A stretch of 45,166 nucleotides of DNA, from contig NZ_CACZDK010000028.1 of the NCBI RefSeq assembly GCF_902779965.1, positions 1 through 45,166 on the forward strand. Reading direction: 5' to 3'. This DNA comes from Fibrobacter succinogenes (GTDB taxonomy: Bacteria; Fibrobacterota; Fibrobacteria; Fibrobacterales; Fibrobacteraceae). Made by a program: the position numbers and the translations under genes. Below the pieces are notes generated by a model. The model did not search any database. It had not been told where the DNA came from and saw nothing but the letters and a program-made list of their open reading frames with translations. This document shows, piece after piece, positions 30,267 to 37,492 of this stretch (position 1 is its first letter; each line of letters begins with the position of its first letter).

Positions 30267-32122
30267 ACGCTTACCCCGCTGCTAATTGTTCTACGGCCCT
30301 GATTTTCCGGAACATACGGTTCAGACACGTTCCGCAAGAACTTCACGCCGTTTTCGGCCATCGCGTCCACATCTACGCCGATAAGGTCAAGGGCAGCACG
30401 TGCATATATTCGACGGTCGAGGGCTTCGTTACGTTCCCTCGTCTTTTTGTAGCCCCACACCAGGTTTCCACGCACGTAATGCTTGACACGCTTCTCGGCG
30501 GTTAGTTGCGCGAAAAATTCGTTGTTGTACTCGTCGTTTCGTGGAAAATGGCAATAGCCCGCACAGACACGCTCTTTCGTCAACCAGTCGAAAAGCTGGT
30601 CCTTTGCCGTATCGACACCGACCGGAACGACGCTCGCTCCAATCATCGCCGACTTCTTCGTTTCGCGAGGCCTTGACGCAATGGGCCTGCCTATTCCTGC
30701 CTTACCGATGCTCGCGAACACGTTTCGCCATTCCCGCTGGGCCGTAAATCGATACACGTAGTCCGTCTTGTGACCGCCCGCGTCAATCAATGTCGATGCG
30801 ACATACATCCTGTTACCCTCCGAATTGATGTAACCGGCCTTCAAGATGTTGTCCAGGAGCTCCCAAACAGCCGGCTGCGACGGATCACCCACCAGGACCC
30901 TGTTCGTGATTCCCCAGGACTCAAGGCCGACACCCCAACCGACAATTTCAACTTCAAGACGGTCATCCTGAGTGTCAACGCCAGCCGTAAGCACAAGAAC
31001 GCCTTCCGGAACTTCCGCATCATAATCTTCGCAACGCTCCATCAGCCCAAATTGGTCAACCTGCATTCCTCCATCAATGTTCCACGCCTCGCCCAAGATG
31101 TTGTTCGTGAACGATTTCATCTTGTTCACGTCGCCCTGGGCTTCCAAAAAGTCGTTTACGGCATTTTCCCAGGAATACCACCCAAGCGGACTGTAAAGCG
31201 CATTGATATGGAAGCTCGGGTAAGCGCCGTTTTGGTTTTCGGCAACCCATTGACCTTGAGCCATCAGGTCCGTCTTGTAATGTTCACCGTATTCCTTGCC
31301 GCAATGCGGACAACGCATTCGCACAGTGCGCGGCAGGTGATTTCCTTCGGAATCGCGGTCCCACACGATGTTCGACCACAGCCACTTGTGCAAGACTCCG
31401 CAATGCGGGCACGGCACCTGGTAATGGCGCTGGTCGCCAAGCCTGAACTTTTCGGTAATGTTGCATTCGCCGTCAATTCCAGGCGTACTGTTCCAAAAGC
31501 GTTTTTTTCGCGGAAAGTTTGTCGTTCTGCGCTTGACAAGTTCGCACGGGTCACCCTGACCGCCACAATCTTTTGCCCACTCGGATATTTCGTCACAAAG
31601 CGCAATTCGTATCGGCATCGAACGCAGGTTCGAAGGCGAATTCGACCATCCGGTAATCAGGGCCCCGCCCGGGAATTCCTTGAGGTACATTTCGTCGCCA
31701 TAGAATAGCTTGTCGATACCCATTGCCGTAAAAGCCGGGTTCTCACGCTGTTTCAGGAACCTCTTGGCGGTCTGTTCGGTGGTCTGAAACTGGCCAATCG
31801 GCGACGGACAATGCTTGATGTAGTAAAGCGCCGTATTGATGAGCACTTCGGTGCCGCCGATCTGCGAGCCCTTCATGAAAACGACATCCGTCGCAGAGCT
31901 TTGCGGCGAGAGCTCATCCATGATTTCGACAAGGTACGGCGTTCGGGCGTTGCTCCAGCGGCCAGGTTCGCTCGATGCGCTTCCGGAAAGAATGCGGTAT
32001 TCTTCGGCCCATTGGCTGATGGTCATATCCGGAGGCGGTTTCAAACCGGCCAACAGGTTGTTGGCCACCATGTTTGCGTTCGCCTCAAGTACAGGCGAAT
32101 TGCTTACATCGCCATTAACCAT
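30263..32122 (-). CDS. Terminase large subunit (lambda GpA family)
   Basis: 619 residues. ATPase domain: adenine-motif region near QFQTTEQTAKRFL, Walker A-like KGSQIGGT (84-91), Walker B IRIALCDEIS (171-180, D177/E178). Two CxxC pairs (VPCPHCGVLH and MRCPHCGKEYG) flank the linker, as in GpA. The C-terminal nuclease domain begins about 370 (TAGVDTQDDRLEVEIVGWG, D at the metal site). Cuts and packages genome concatemers; GpA enzymes usually recognise cos sites. Overlaps the small subunit by 8 nt. Confidence 0.93.
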   Translation of the reverse strand: MVNGDVSNSPVLEANANMVANNLLAGLKPPPDMTISQWAEEYRILSGSASSEPGRWSNARTPYLVEIMDELSPQSSATDVVFMKGSQIGGTEVLINTALYYIKHCPSPIGQFQTTEQTAKRFLKQRENPAFTAMGIDKLFYGDEMYLKEFPGGALITGWSNSPSNLRSMPIRIALCDEISEWAKDCGGQGDPCELVKRRTTNFPRKKRFWNSTPGIDGECNITEKFRLGDQRHYQVPCPHCGVLHKWLWSNIVWDRDSEGNHLPRTVRMRCPHCGKEYGEHYKTDLMAQGQWVAENQNGAYPSFHINALYSPLGWYSWENAVNDFLEAQGDVNKMKSFTNNILGEAWNIDGGMQVDQFGLMERCEDYDAEVPEGVLVLTAGVDTQDDRLEVEIVGWGVGLESWGITNRVLVGDPSQPAVWELLDNILKAGYINSEGNRMYVASTLIDAGGHKTDYVYRFTAQREWRNVFASIGKAGIGRPIASRPRETKKSAMIGASVVPVGVDTAKDQLFDWLTKERVCAGYCHFPRNDEYNNEFFAQLTAEKRVKHYVRGNLVWGYKKTRERNEALDRRIYARAALDLIGVDVDAMAENGVKFLRNVSEPYVPENQGRRTISSGVSV

Positions 32123-32816
32123 CCAGGATATTCGCCTCGTTTTTGTCTGTCAAGTCCTTTAAAGCCTGCAGGCAGGCTCTACGAATCTTTTCTCCGATTT
32201 CATGCGAAGATTCCATAGTAAGGTCAACCACCTTTTGGTTTTCCATACCCGACGCCACCATCAATTCGCGGAAATACCCCACGATTTCGGGAGCCAGCCA
32301 CGAATAGACAGTCATGATCTTTTCCTGGACATCCGCCCCGATTTGGTACACCTTGATGGCGACTTTTGCCTTATCGACAAGTCGGCCCTCCATTTCGTCG
32401 GCACGGAGCTTCGCAAGTCGTGCCATCTGGAATTCCTTTTCGGCCTTCGAAACAGCCAGGTTGCCACGTTTAAAGGCAGCGGCATCAAGATCCTGCAGTT
32501 CGCCAACGGCTTCCGACGGCATATCGAATTCGGCATCGTGCGCCACCGCCTGGGCAGTCAGGTCATCGAATCCCATTCTTCTTTGCCCCTGTGTCGGCGT
32601 CGTCACATGGCGACGGTCACGGTTCTCGCGGAACTGCTGCACGCTCAAGATGCGGTGATACATCCGCTTTCCCTTTGAGTTCTCGTAGGTATCCAGGCGT
32701 CCGCTGTAAGTTGCCTTGGTAATTGCAGCTCCCGAAACGCCCAAATGCGCCCTGAGCGCGGTTGCGTTGCAAAGATCGGCATCCGGATAGCTGTGTTTTG
32801 ACTTCGGGTAGTTCAT
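32115..32816 (-). CDS. Terminase small subunit-like protein
   Basis: 233 residues from the ATG at 32816, chosen because it lies 5 nt after the -7 box of late promoter 1; a longer frame runs through that promoter. The N-terminus (SYPDADLCNATALRAHLGVSGAAITKATYSGRLDTYENSKGKRMYHR) is a winged-helix-like domain resembling Nu1-type DNA-binding domains; the middle and C-terminus are helical (EKEFQMARLAKLRADEMEGRLVDKAKV). First gene of the packaging/head operon. Confidence 0.75.
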   Translation of the reverse strand: MNYPKSKHSYPDADLCNATALRAHLGVSGAAITKATYSGRLDTYENSKGKRMYHRILSVQQFRENRDRRHVTTPTQGQRRMGFDDLTAQAVAHDAEFDMPSEAVGELQDLDAAAFKRGNLAVSKAEKEFQMARLAKLRADEMEGRLVDKAKVAIKVYQIGADVQEKIMTVYSWLAPEIVGYFRELMVASGMENQKVVDLTMESSHEIGEKIRRACLQALKDLTDKNEANILDG

Positions 32817-32821
32817 ACCCG

Positions 32822-32867
32822 ATATTTTACCTATTGCGTTAAAAAACCGCAACGAAAACGGCACAAG
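32822..32867 (-). promoter_or_regulatory. Late promoter 1 (upstream of terminase)
   Basis: Minus strand: CTTGTGCCGTTTT with CTTG at 32867-32864, exactly 34 nt, then TAAAATAT (32829-32822), 5 nt before the terminase small-subunit ATG. The -7 box is the weakest of the five but the spacing and the CTTGTGCC box are kept. Confidence 0.65.
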
Positions 32868-32970
32868 AAAAACGGGAGCCCTTAACCCAAACGAAAAACC
32901 CAATCAAACGCCGGATTCAGCGCGTCGGACTCACCCCATTTGGCTCCCCCACCCCTAGCAACTCTTTTGA

Positions 32971-32996
32971 CCCCCGGGGGTACCCCACCCGGGTGG
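32971..32996. other. GC-rich chained palindromes, candidate cos-associated site
   Basis: CCCCCGGGGG (32971-32980), GGGGTACCCC (32977-32986) and CCACCCGGGTGG (32985-32996) are overlapping perfect palindromes within an otherwise mixed region, 155 bp upstream of the terminase small-subunit gene. Position and symmetry suit a terminase nicking or binding site. The cohesive ends themselves cannot be read from a circular sequence. Confidence 0.4.
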
Positions 32997-33043
32997 TGGC
33001 GGCAACCCGTTACAAAACGAAACGGATAAAAAATTAAATCATT

Positions 33044-33264
33044 CGGTTAAAAAATTAACCGCCCCACTAAACGCAAAAGTAAAATCCAACACACAACACC
33101 ACGCGCAATCCCTTTATTTACAAGGAATTACGCTTTGTTGAAGGTTAAAAAGTTTAGGTTAAGGAATAGGCGGTCAAGGTAAAACAACGCCGTAGGTAAG
33201 CCAGCAGACAAGGCTAGGCCTCACAAAATCGGCCGAAAACGGCGTTTAACCCTTAACTTTAACC
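33044..33264. repeat. GGTTAA repeats (iteron-like) in the non-coding region
   Basis: GGTTAA occurs at 33045, 33143 and 33157, and its complement TTAACC at 33055, 33246 and 33259. The first pair forms CGGTTAA-N4-TTAACCG (33044-33061). The pairs at 33143/33157 and 33246/33259 face each other with 13-14-bp spacing across about 80 bp. They could be terminase R-sites or replication iterons. No gene is seen between 32868 and 33858. Confidence 0.5.
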
Positions 33265-33452
33265 CAGGCAGGCAAAGCGAGCCACCCAGCGCGGGCCGCA
33301 GCGCTCTCTTTTTACTTTGCCCGCCTAGCACCATGCCCAGATGCAAGAGGGCCGCAGAACGCGCGTATAGGCTATAATTTGCCATGAGCCTCACGAGACC
33401 CCGGCAAACAGGGTATCGAACCAGGCAGAATGCCACCCGCAAACACCAACAC

Positions 33453-33580
33453 CGCCAATTTTTGACAATTGCAAAATTTCAACCTGTTGAAATAAATTTA
33501 AATTATTTCATTTTTCACACAAAAACGCCAATTTTCGGACAATAAAAAACTTTAAATTTAAAATTTCAACTAGTTGAAAT
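33453..33580. repeat. Duplicated unit with two 18-bp palindromes
   Basis: CGCCAATTTT...GACAAT occurs at 33453-33469 and 33526-33543. Each is followed by ATTTCAAC-N2-GTTGAAAT (33476-33493 and 33563-33580). The second palindrome is perfect throughout. AT-rich DNA surrounds both. Fits a double operator or an origin of replication. Confidence 0.6.
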
Positions 33581-33586
33581 AGGTGG

Positions 33587-33615
33587 TTGACTCTTTCTCT
33601 ATTTATTTATAGTAT
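33587..33615 (+). promoter_or_regulatory. Possible plus-strand promoter next to the palindromes
   Basis: TTGACT (33587-33592), 17 nt, TAGTAT (33610-33615). The palindrome at 33563-33580 ends 6 nt before it. No plus-strand gene follows; a transcript would be antisense to 33859-34758 or serve as a primer. Confidence 0.3.
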
Positions 33616-33858
33616 AGGATAATATTTATTTATATAAAGAAAAATAAAGTATTTGATAATACTTCTTTCTTTTTGGTGCTTTTTCTTTCTTGCGGTGGTC
33701 GGGCAACCGGCAGCCGAACCGACCGCAAACAGAAAAGGCCGCCTTGTGGCGACCTCTTGAAAGAAAATTGCGGCGTGCGGGACCCATCCCGCCGTTTTGG
33801 CACGCTTGCGCGGTCTTGTGGCCCCATTGCTGGCACCGATAGCCACAATATACAAAAA

Positions 33859-34170
33859 TCAAACCGGGCTTTTCCAGCCTTCAGCACGCACGAACCAGTA
33901 GGCCCACACGGGCACGCCCTTGACCTCGTTTTCCGGATTTCGGGCACACTCGATCATCCAGCGGACGTAATCCTGGTAATAAATCTCGATGTCGCCCTTG
34001 GGTCCGTGGCGGAGCGCCGGGAGCCCGTCGCGCACCCAGGTGTAGACGGTCTTGGGTTTGACGCCTTCTTTTGCGGCAAGCGCCTTTGGGCTATACTTGC
34101 CCAGGTCGGGCTTGGCCTTGGCAGCCTCGGCGCGGCTCGCCACGATGCAGAAAAGGGGCCTATCCTGCAT
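33859..34170 (-). CDS. HTH DNA-binding protein
   Basis: 103 residues. Residues about 25-75 (YSPKALAAKEGVKPKTVYTWVRDGLPALRHGPKGDIEIYYQDYVRWM) are a winged HTH of the MerR/HTH_17 type. The start abuts the stop of the gene upstream. As the last gene before the non-coding region that precedes terminase, it is a candidate regulator of late genes or a DNA-packaging/replication factor; neither is shown by sequence. Confidence 0.7.
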   Translation of the reverse strand: MQDRPLFCIVASRAEAAKAKPDLGKYSPKALAAKEGVKPKTVYTWVRDGLPALRHGPKGDIEIYYQDYVRWMIECARNPENEVKGVPVWAYWFVRAEGWKSPV

Positions 34171-34464
34171 CTAGGCTTTCTCGGCGACGGACTTTGAAAT
34201 CAGGCGCACATCGCTCGCAAGTTTTTTCTCGTAGACGGCACGCATGGCGTCCATGGCATTCAATGTCGTCGCAAGCACTCCGGCAGCATCATTGCTCGAT
34301 TCCAGGTCTTTGCGTGCGGTCGCCACGCATACCGTGAGCCAGTCCAGAACGTTCTCGAGCGCAAGGCGCTTGCCCTTGCATATGGCGAGCTCCGTTTCGG
34401 CGAAATGGTCTGCAGCGATTGTCATGCCCTTTTCCAGGGCGGCTTCGTATTCCTTGTGGTCCAT
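34171..34464 (-). CDS. Hypothetical helical protein
   Basis: 97 residues, helical and mildly acidic (EYEAALEKGMTIAADHFAETELAICKGKRLALENVLDWLTVCVATARKDLES). AAGGAGACCTCT upstream is a good ribosome binding site. In an operon with the XRE repressor upstream and the HTH protein downstream. No family recognised. Confidence 0.65.
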   Translation of the reverse strand: MDHKEYEAALEKGMTIAADHFAETELAICKGKRLALENVLDWLTVCVATARKDLESSNDAAGVLATTLNAMDAMRAVYEKKLASDVRLISKSVAEKA

Positions 34465-34479
34465 AGAGGTCTCCTTCAG

Positions 34480-34758
34480 TTAAAAGTTTCCAATCTTCGC
34501 GAACATGCGCTTGAGCGCGTCTTCCACCTTGCTGTCAAGCGCCTCGTGGGCCTTGCCTACGCTCGAAAGGTACGGCTTGCCGAAGAGTTCCTCTACGGTC
34601 ATGCCGAGTTCCAGCATCTTGACGCACATGTCATAAGTCGGAGTTCGCGATCCGGCAGACCAGGAGTCCACCGTAGACTTTTTGGTGCCGAGCTTCGCGG
34701 CAAGCTCGGTGTGGTCCGCGATTCCGACGCGGTCGATAAATCCCTGAATGTTTACCAT
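34480..34758 (-). CDS. XRE-family repressor-like protein A
   Basis: 92 residues. HTH at about 12-40 (ADHTELAAKLGTKKSTVDSWSAGSRTP). The C-terminal GMTVEELFGKPYL is similar to GMTLEEMFGKEV of the second XRE protein (36754-37122), so the two are related. TATATTTA lies 4 nt before the ATG and no Shine-Dalgarno site is seen, suggesting a leaderless mRNA. Three operator-like repeats lie directly upstream, giving likely autoregulation and control of the divergent 34885 gene. Confidence 0.78.
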   Translation of the reverse strand: MVNIQGFIDRVGIADHTELAAKLGTKKSTVDSWSAGSRTPTYDMCVKMLELGMTVEELFGKPYLSSVGKAHEALDSKVEDALKRMFAKIGNF

Positions 34759-34778
34759 GCCCTAAATATAACATATAA

Positions 34779-34843
34779 TTTGACAAAATGTCTAATTTTT
34801 TAATAAAAAATTTGACAAAATGTATAATTATTTGACAAAATGT
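34779..34843. promoter_or_regulatory. Three operator-like direct repeats
   Basis: TTTGACAAAATGT is present perfectly at 34779-34791, 34811-34823 and 34831-34843. The first copy extends to a dyad GAC-N5-GTC (TTTGACAAAATGTCTAA). Each carries a TTGACA -35-like box, and TATAAT (34823-34828) and TATTAT (34843-34848) lie within them. This looks like a three-site operator between divergent genes, analogous to OR. Confidence 0.75.
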
Positions 34844-34884
34844 ATTATATTTACATCAAAGCACTAGGAATTTGCAGGGAACGC

Positions 34885-34992
34885 ATGAAAAACGCAGAGA
34901 CACTTGGCTACATCTACGCCATCCTAATCAAGCTCTCGCAAAAAGACCTCACCGTCGAAGAGGCCATGCTATTGATACGGGAACTGCTCTAA
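34885..34992 (+). CDS. 35-residue peptide divergent from repressor A
   Basis: ATG at 34885, upstream GCAGGGAACGC. A short helical peptide (MKNAETLGYIYAILIKLSQK...TVEEAMLLIRELL). It lies where Cro-like or antirepressor genes are found, transcribed from the operator region, but has no recognisable DNA-binding motif. About 80 nt follow before the next gene, which is convergent. Confidence 0.5.
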   Translation: MKNAETLGYIYAILIKLSQKDLTVEEAMLLIRELL

Positions 34993-35073
34993 ACCGCCAC
35001 GCCTAGTCGGCTTCAAATTCAAAAACCGTCTTTCCGGAACGATTCAAGATATGCAAGTCTCCCCGCGATATGA

Positions 35074-35316
35074 TTACTGAAAAATGTTGAGCCAGACGGT
35101 ATATGCCTTTTCGCCAGGAATGCAGTTCTGCAAAGAAAAGTTCCCGTCACCAAACAGCCGAATGCCTTCAAGGTCCGCATCGAGCATGGAATCAAAAGCG
35201 CCGACAACCTCAGCACCACGCATCAACAAGCACTTGCCGTTGTATTTAGCGACAAGCTCGTTCTGATGAGCGATAAAGTATTCAAGAGCTATTTCATGAA
35301 TGCTTTTATTTTCCAT
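35074..35316 (-). CDS. Small protein of a widespread unnamed (DUF5678-like) family
   Basis: 80 residues from ATG at 35316: NELVAKYNGKCLLMRGAEVVGAFDSMLDADLEGIRLFGDGNFSLQNCIPG has the LVxKYxGKxxxxxxxxVVGxxDSxxxA...GxFxxQxC pattern that I associate with DUF5678-like proteins. Function unknown. TATATTTT (35328-35321) ends 4 nt before the ATG and CTTG lies 20 nt further up, a good FCB-type promoter; no Shine-Dalgarno site, so a leaderless message is likely. Confidence 0.6.
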   Translation of the reverse strand: MENKSIHEIALEYFIAHQNELVAKYNGKCLLMRGAEVVGAFDSMLDADLEGIRLFGDGNFSLQNCIPGEKAYTVWLNIFQ

Positions 35317-35375
35317 GCCGAAAATATACACAATGCTGAATCCAAAATCAAGTTGAAAACAACAAGGCGAACAGC

Positions 35376-35501
35376 TTACTTGATGCCCTGTTTTTTGCGT
35401 TCCTCGATTATGGCCATTCCTTTTTCGAGGGCGGCGAGGAACTTCGTGTCCCGGTAGTCGACAGGCGTCGTGTCGGGTTCAGGGGCAAGTTGATCAGACA
35501 C
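35376..35501 (-). pseudogene. Remnant: C-terminal module of an XRE repressor
   Basis: The frame reads PDTTPVDYRDTKFLAALEKG...IEERKKQGIK before its TAA, closely matching the C-terminus of repressor B (NPDNTPIDYQDPKFLEAVKK...LDERIKNGIK). There is no HTH and no ATG; a GTG at 35501 could start a 41-residue peptide. An 11-bp tandem repeat (CACTCTGCTAT at about 35500 and 35513) lies at its 5' end, at the junction with the WYL-TerB gene. Best seen as a broken repressor copy. Confidence 0.6.
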
Positions 35502-35518
35502 TCTGCTATGGCACTCTG

Positions 35519-36727
35519 CTATAACTTAATTTTAGACTCGATGTATTGCAGACTGGCAAGACCGAAAGGTTTCGCTTTTTCCTTACCACCTACGATTTCG
35601 TTGGCGGCCGCAAGGAACAACGGCTTCTTTGACGGATCGATTTTTACTGAATAATCGCGAACATACTTTTTGAACGTGTTTAACTCAACTTTTATTTTTT
35701 TGCCAATTAAAACCAAAACCTCATCTGAGCAATCATGACCAGATTTTTTTAGATAATCACAAATAACATTTCTCTTTTTTGCAGTAAAAGCAGAATCTGC
35801 ACGAGCCAAATAAATCAGTATCGTAAGCTCTTCTTCACAATCTTTCTGTAAACAAACAGCTTTACCCTCGTCACTGTTTAAAAATTTGTCATTAAGATAC
35901 TTGCCAAAATCCTCTATTCCGTCAACAGATATGATTTTATTAAACGCTATATCGTAAAGAGTCCCGTTTGTATTTTCCAAAGAAATGTAAAAACCTTCGG
36001 AGCGAGTGATCCAAACAGATCCACAACTAAATTTTCTGGTAATAAAGCCATCGTCATAATCAGCAATTTTCATCACGAATACTTCGTTAATTTCGAATCT
36101 ATCCATTTCGTCCAACAACGGCGAAAAAGAAGAAAAGGAAAAACCATTCCATTCTTCAGGATTAAACATGTCCGATGGTTTATATCTATTATTAAATTTT
36201 TTATTGAAATACCAACGCAAATCGCCATAAAACTCATCCGCGTTGATAACTTCACTAGTCTCCAAATCTACACATTCAACGATTCTCGGAACATAAAAAG
36301 TTCTCTCATCACCTCTCAAAAAGCAATGAGCTTCTATAACCCTTCCGTCAAATTTTCTAACAAATATTTTTCTAACGCTTTCATTACCTTCCGCGTCTCT
36401 ATACTTGATTTCGTAATTAGGTTTTAAATTTCCTCTTTTACTCACGGAATCAACTGCAATAACATCCACCGCTTTACTAGAAGATTTTGGGACATCTACC
36501 TTTTCAATTTTAGAATCATCATCTTTAGCATTATCAAGCTTTTTGCTATACGAACGGCACTTCACCGTCAAGAAAATAAAGAAAGCTGAAAAGACAATAC
36601 CAACTACAACGGCACTAGGTTCTTTTTTGTCAATAGCGACAGCAACTGTAGCCAAGGCAAACAAGATATCAAGTATCAGCAACAAACAGAACAAAACCAA
36701 AGACACGATGTACTTAATTTTCTTCAT
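35519..36727 (-). CDS. Membrane-anchored WYL and TerB-like domain protein
   Basis: 402 residues from ATG at 36727 (GGAGGTTTGGTT upstream). Two N-terminal transmembrane helices (about 5-30 and 38-58). Residues about 95-165 match a WYL domain: YEIKYRDAEGNESVRKIFVRKFDG, VIEAHCFLRGDERTFYVPRIVECVD. A middle region is unassigned. About 290-345 (EEELTILIYLARADSAFTAKKRNVICDYLKKSG) is TerB-like. WYL domains sense nucleic-acid or nucleotide ligands; TerB occurs in stress and defence proteins. AT-rich codon use differs from the structural genes. Likely a lysogeny-expressed accessory or defence protein. Confidence 0.7.
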   Translation of the reverse strand: MKKIKYIVSLVLFCLLLILDILFALATVAVAIDKKEPSAVVVGIVFSAFFIFLTVKCRSYSKKLDNAKDDDSKIEKVDVPKSSSKAVDVIAVDSVSKRGNLKPNYEIKYRDAEGNESVRKIFVRKFDGRVIEAHCFLRGDERTFYVPRIVECVDLETSEVINADEFYGDLRWYFNKKFNNRYKPSDMFNPEEWNGFSFSSFSPLLDEMDRFEINEVFVMKIADYDDGFITRKFSCGSVWITRSEGFYISLENTNGTLYDIAFNKIISVDGIEDFGKYLNDKFLNSDEGKAVCLQKDCEEELTILIYLARADSAFTAKKRNVICDYLKKSGHDCSDEVLVLIGKKIKVELNTFKKYVRDYSVKIDPSKKPLFLAAANEIVGGKEKAKPFGLASLQYIESKIKL

Positions 36728-36753
36728 AACCAAACCTCCGTTTTTTACTAGGC

Positions 36754-37122
36754 TCACTTAATCCCGTTCTTTATACGCTCATCAAGTTCGATCATTGCTT
36801 TTTTGACAGCTTCCAGGAACTTCGGGTCCTGGTAGTCGATAGGCGTATTGTCGGGATTTGGCAAAATTTTTACTTGCGCATTTTTAGCCTCTTCAAGCAC
36901 AGCTTTTTTTACGCAATCAGCAACTTCTTTGCCGAACATTTCTTCAAGCGTCATTCCAGCAAGAAGCAATTTCGCGCAATTTTCTCTGGTAACATCAGAG
37001 ACATACGTATTCCATTTCCCAATAGCGCCACGATTAACGCCTATTTTGTCGGCTAACTGTTGCTGAGTAAGACCTTTACGGTCCATAAATTCTTGCAACT
37101 TAACGCGCTCTAGCATAGCCAT
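36754..37122 (-). CDS. XRE-family repressor-like protein B
   Basis: 122 residues. HTH_3 at about 7-60: LQEFMDRKGLTQQQLADKIGVNRGAIGKWNTYVSDVTRENCAKLLLAGMTLEEMF. The C-terminal tail PDNTPIDYQDPKFLEAVKK recurs in the 35376-35501 remnant. No autocleavage peptidase domain, so SOS-type cleavage is not expected. Divergent from the early operon at 37268 with repeats between them: the probable lysogeny repressor. Confidence 0.8.
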   Translation of the reverse strand: MAMLERVKLQEFMDRKGLTQQQLADKIGVNRGAIGKWNTYVSDVTRENCAKLLLAGMTLEEMFGKEVADCVKKAVLEEAKNAQVKILPNPDNTPIDYQDPKFLEAVKKAMIELDERIKNGIK

Positions 37123-37138
37123 AACTCACTTTTTTGGT

Positions 37139-37230
37139 CAAAATGTATAAAATGTGTGAACATTATGAAAAAAAAAGTGATTTTTTTTCACACAATCTAT
37201 TGACTTTGTGAAAAATCGGAACTATATTTG
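37139..37230 (+). promoter_or_regulatory. Early promoter with repressor sites
   Basis: TTGACT (37200-37205), 17 nt, TATATT (37223-37228), also readable as TTG-N20-TATATTTG. Upstream, TGTGTGAA (37153-37160) and TTCACACA (37187-37194) are perfect inverted arms, and TGTGAA recurs at about 37206. CAAAATGTATAA (37139-37150) is identical to a core of the 34811 operator. Drives the early operon under repressor B control. Confidence 0.7.
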
Positions 37231-37267
37231 TTCGTGAAAAGAACAAAATGAGAAAAACAAGAACATT

Positions 37268-37492
37268 ATGACACAAGCAAAAAACATAAGAGTAAGAATT
37301 GAGACTTTCAACAAGCTCAAGATTATCCAAAAAGCAGCTAAAGAGTTCGGCAAGCAAATTTCGCTTGGCGTCGTAATCGACGACTTGTGCGAAATAAGCA
37401 GCAATTTGCCATACGCAGGAACTAATTGCGCTAAAGCTCTCAAAGACATGCACTCCAGACTCAAGGAGTCGCAGTATGGCACGCAGGCGTAA
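37268..37492 (+). CDS. Small basic protein, first gene of the early operon
   Basis: 74 residues: AKNIRVRIETFNKLKIIQKAAKEFGKQISLGVVIDDLCEI has a short beta strand followed by two helices, suggestive of a ribbon-helix-helix protein. First gene after the early promoter, 40 nt downstream of the -10 box. It may regulate the early operon or the repressor (Cro-like role); inference. Overlaps the next gene by 17 nt. Confidence 0.65.
   Translation: MTQAKNIRVRIETFNKLKIIQKAAKEFGKQISLGVVIDDLCEISSNLPYAGTNCAKALKDMHSRLKESQYGTQA

Noticed and set aside
33607-33947. Three overlapping minus-strand frames of 78-105 codons in the non-coding region
   Set aside because: All three frames are open by chance in a biased region; no ribosome sites, no motifs, and composition differs from phage genes.
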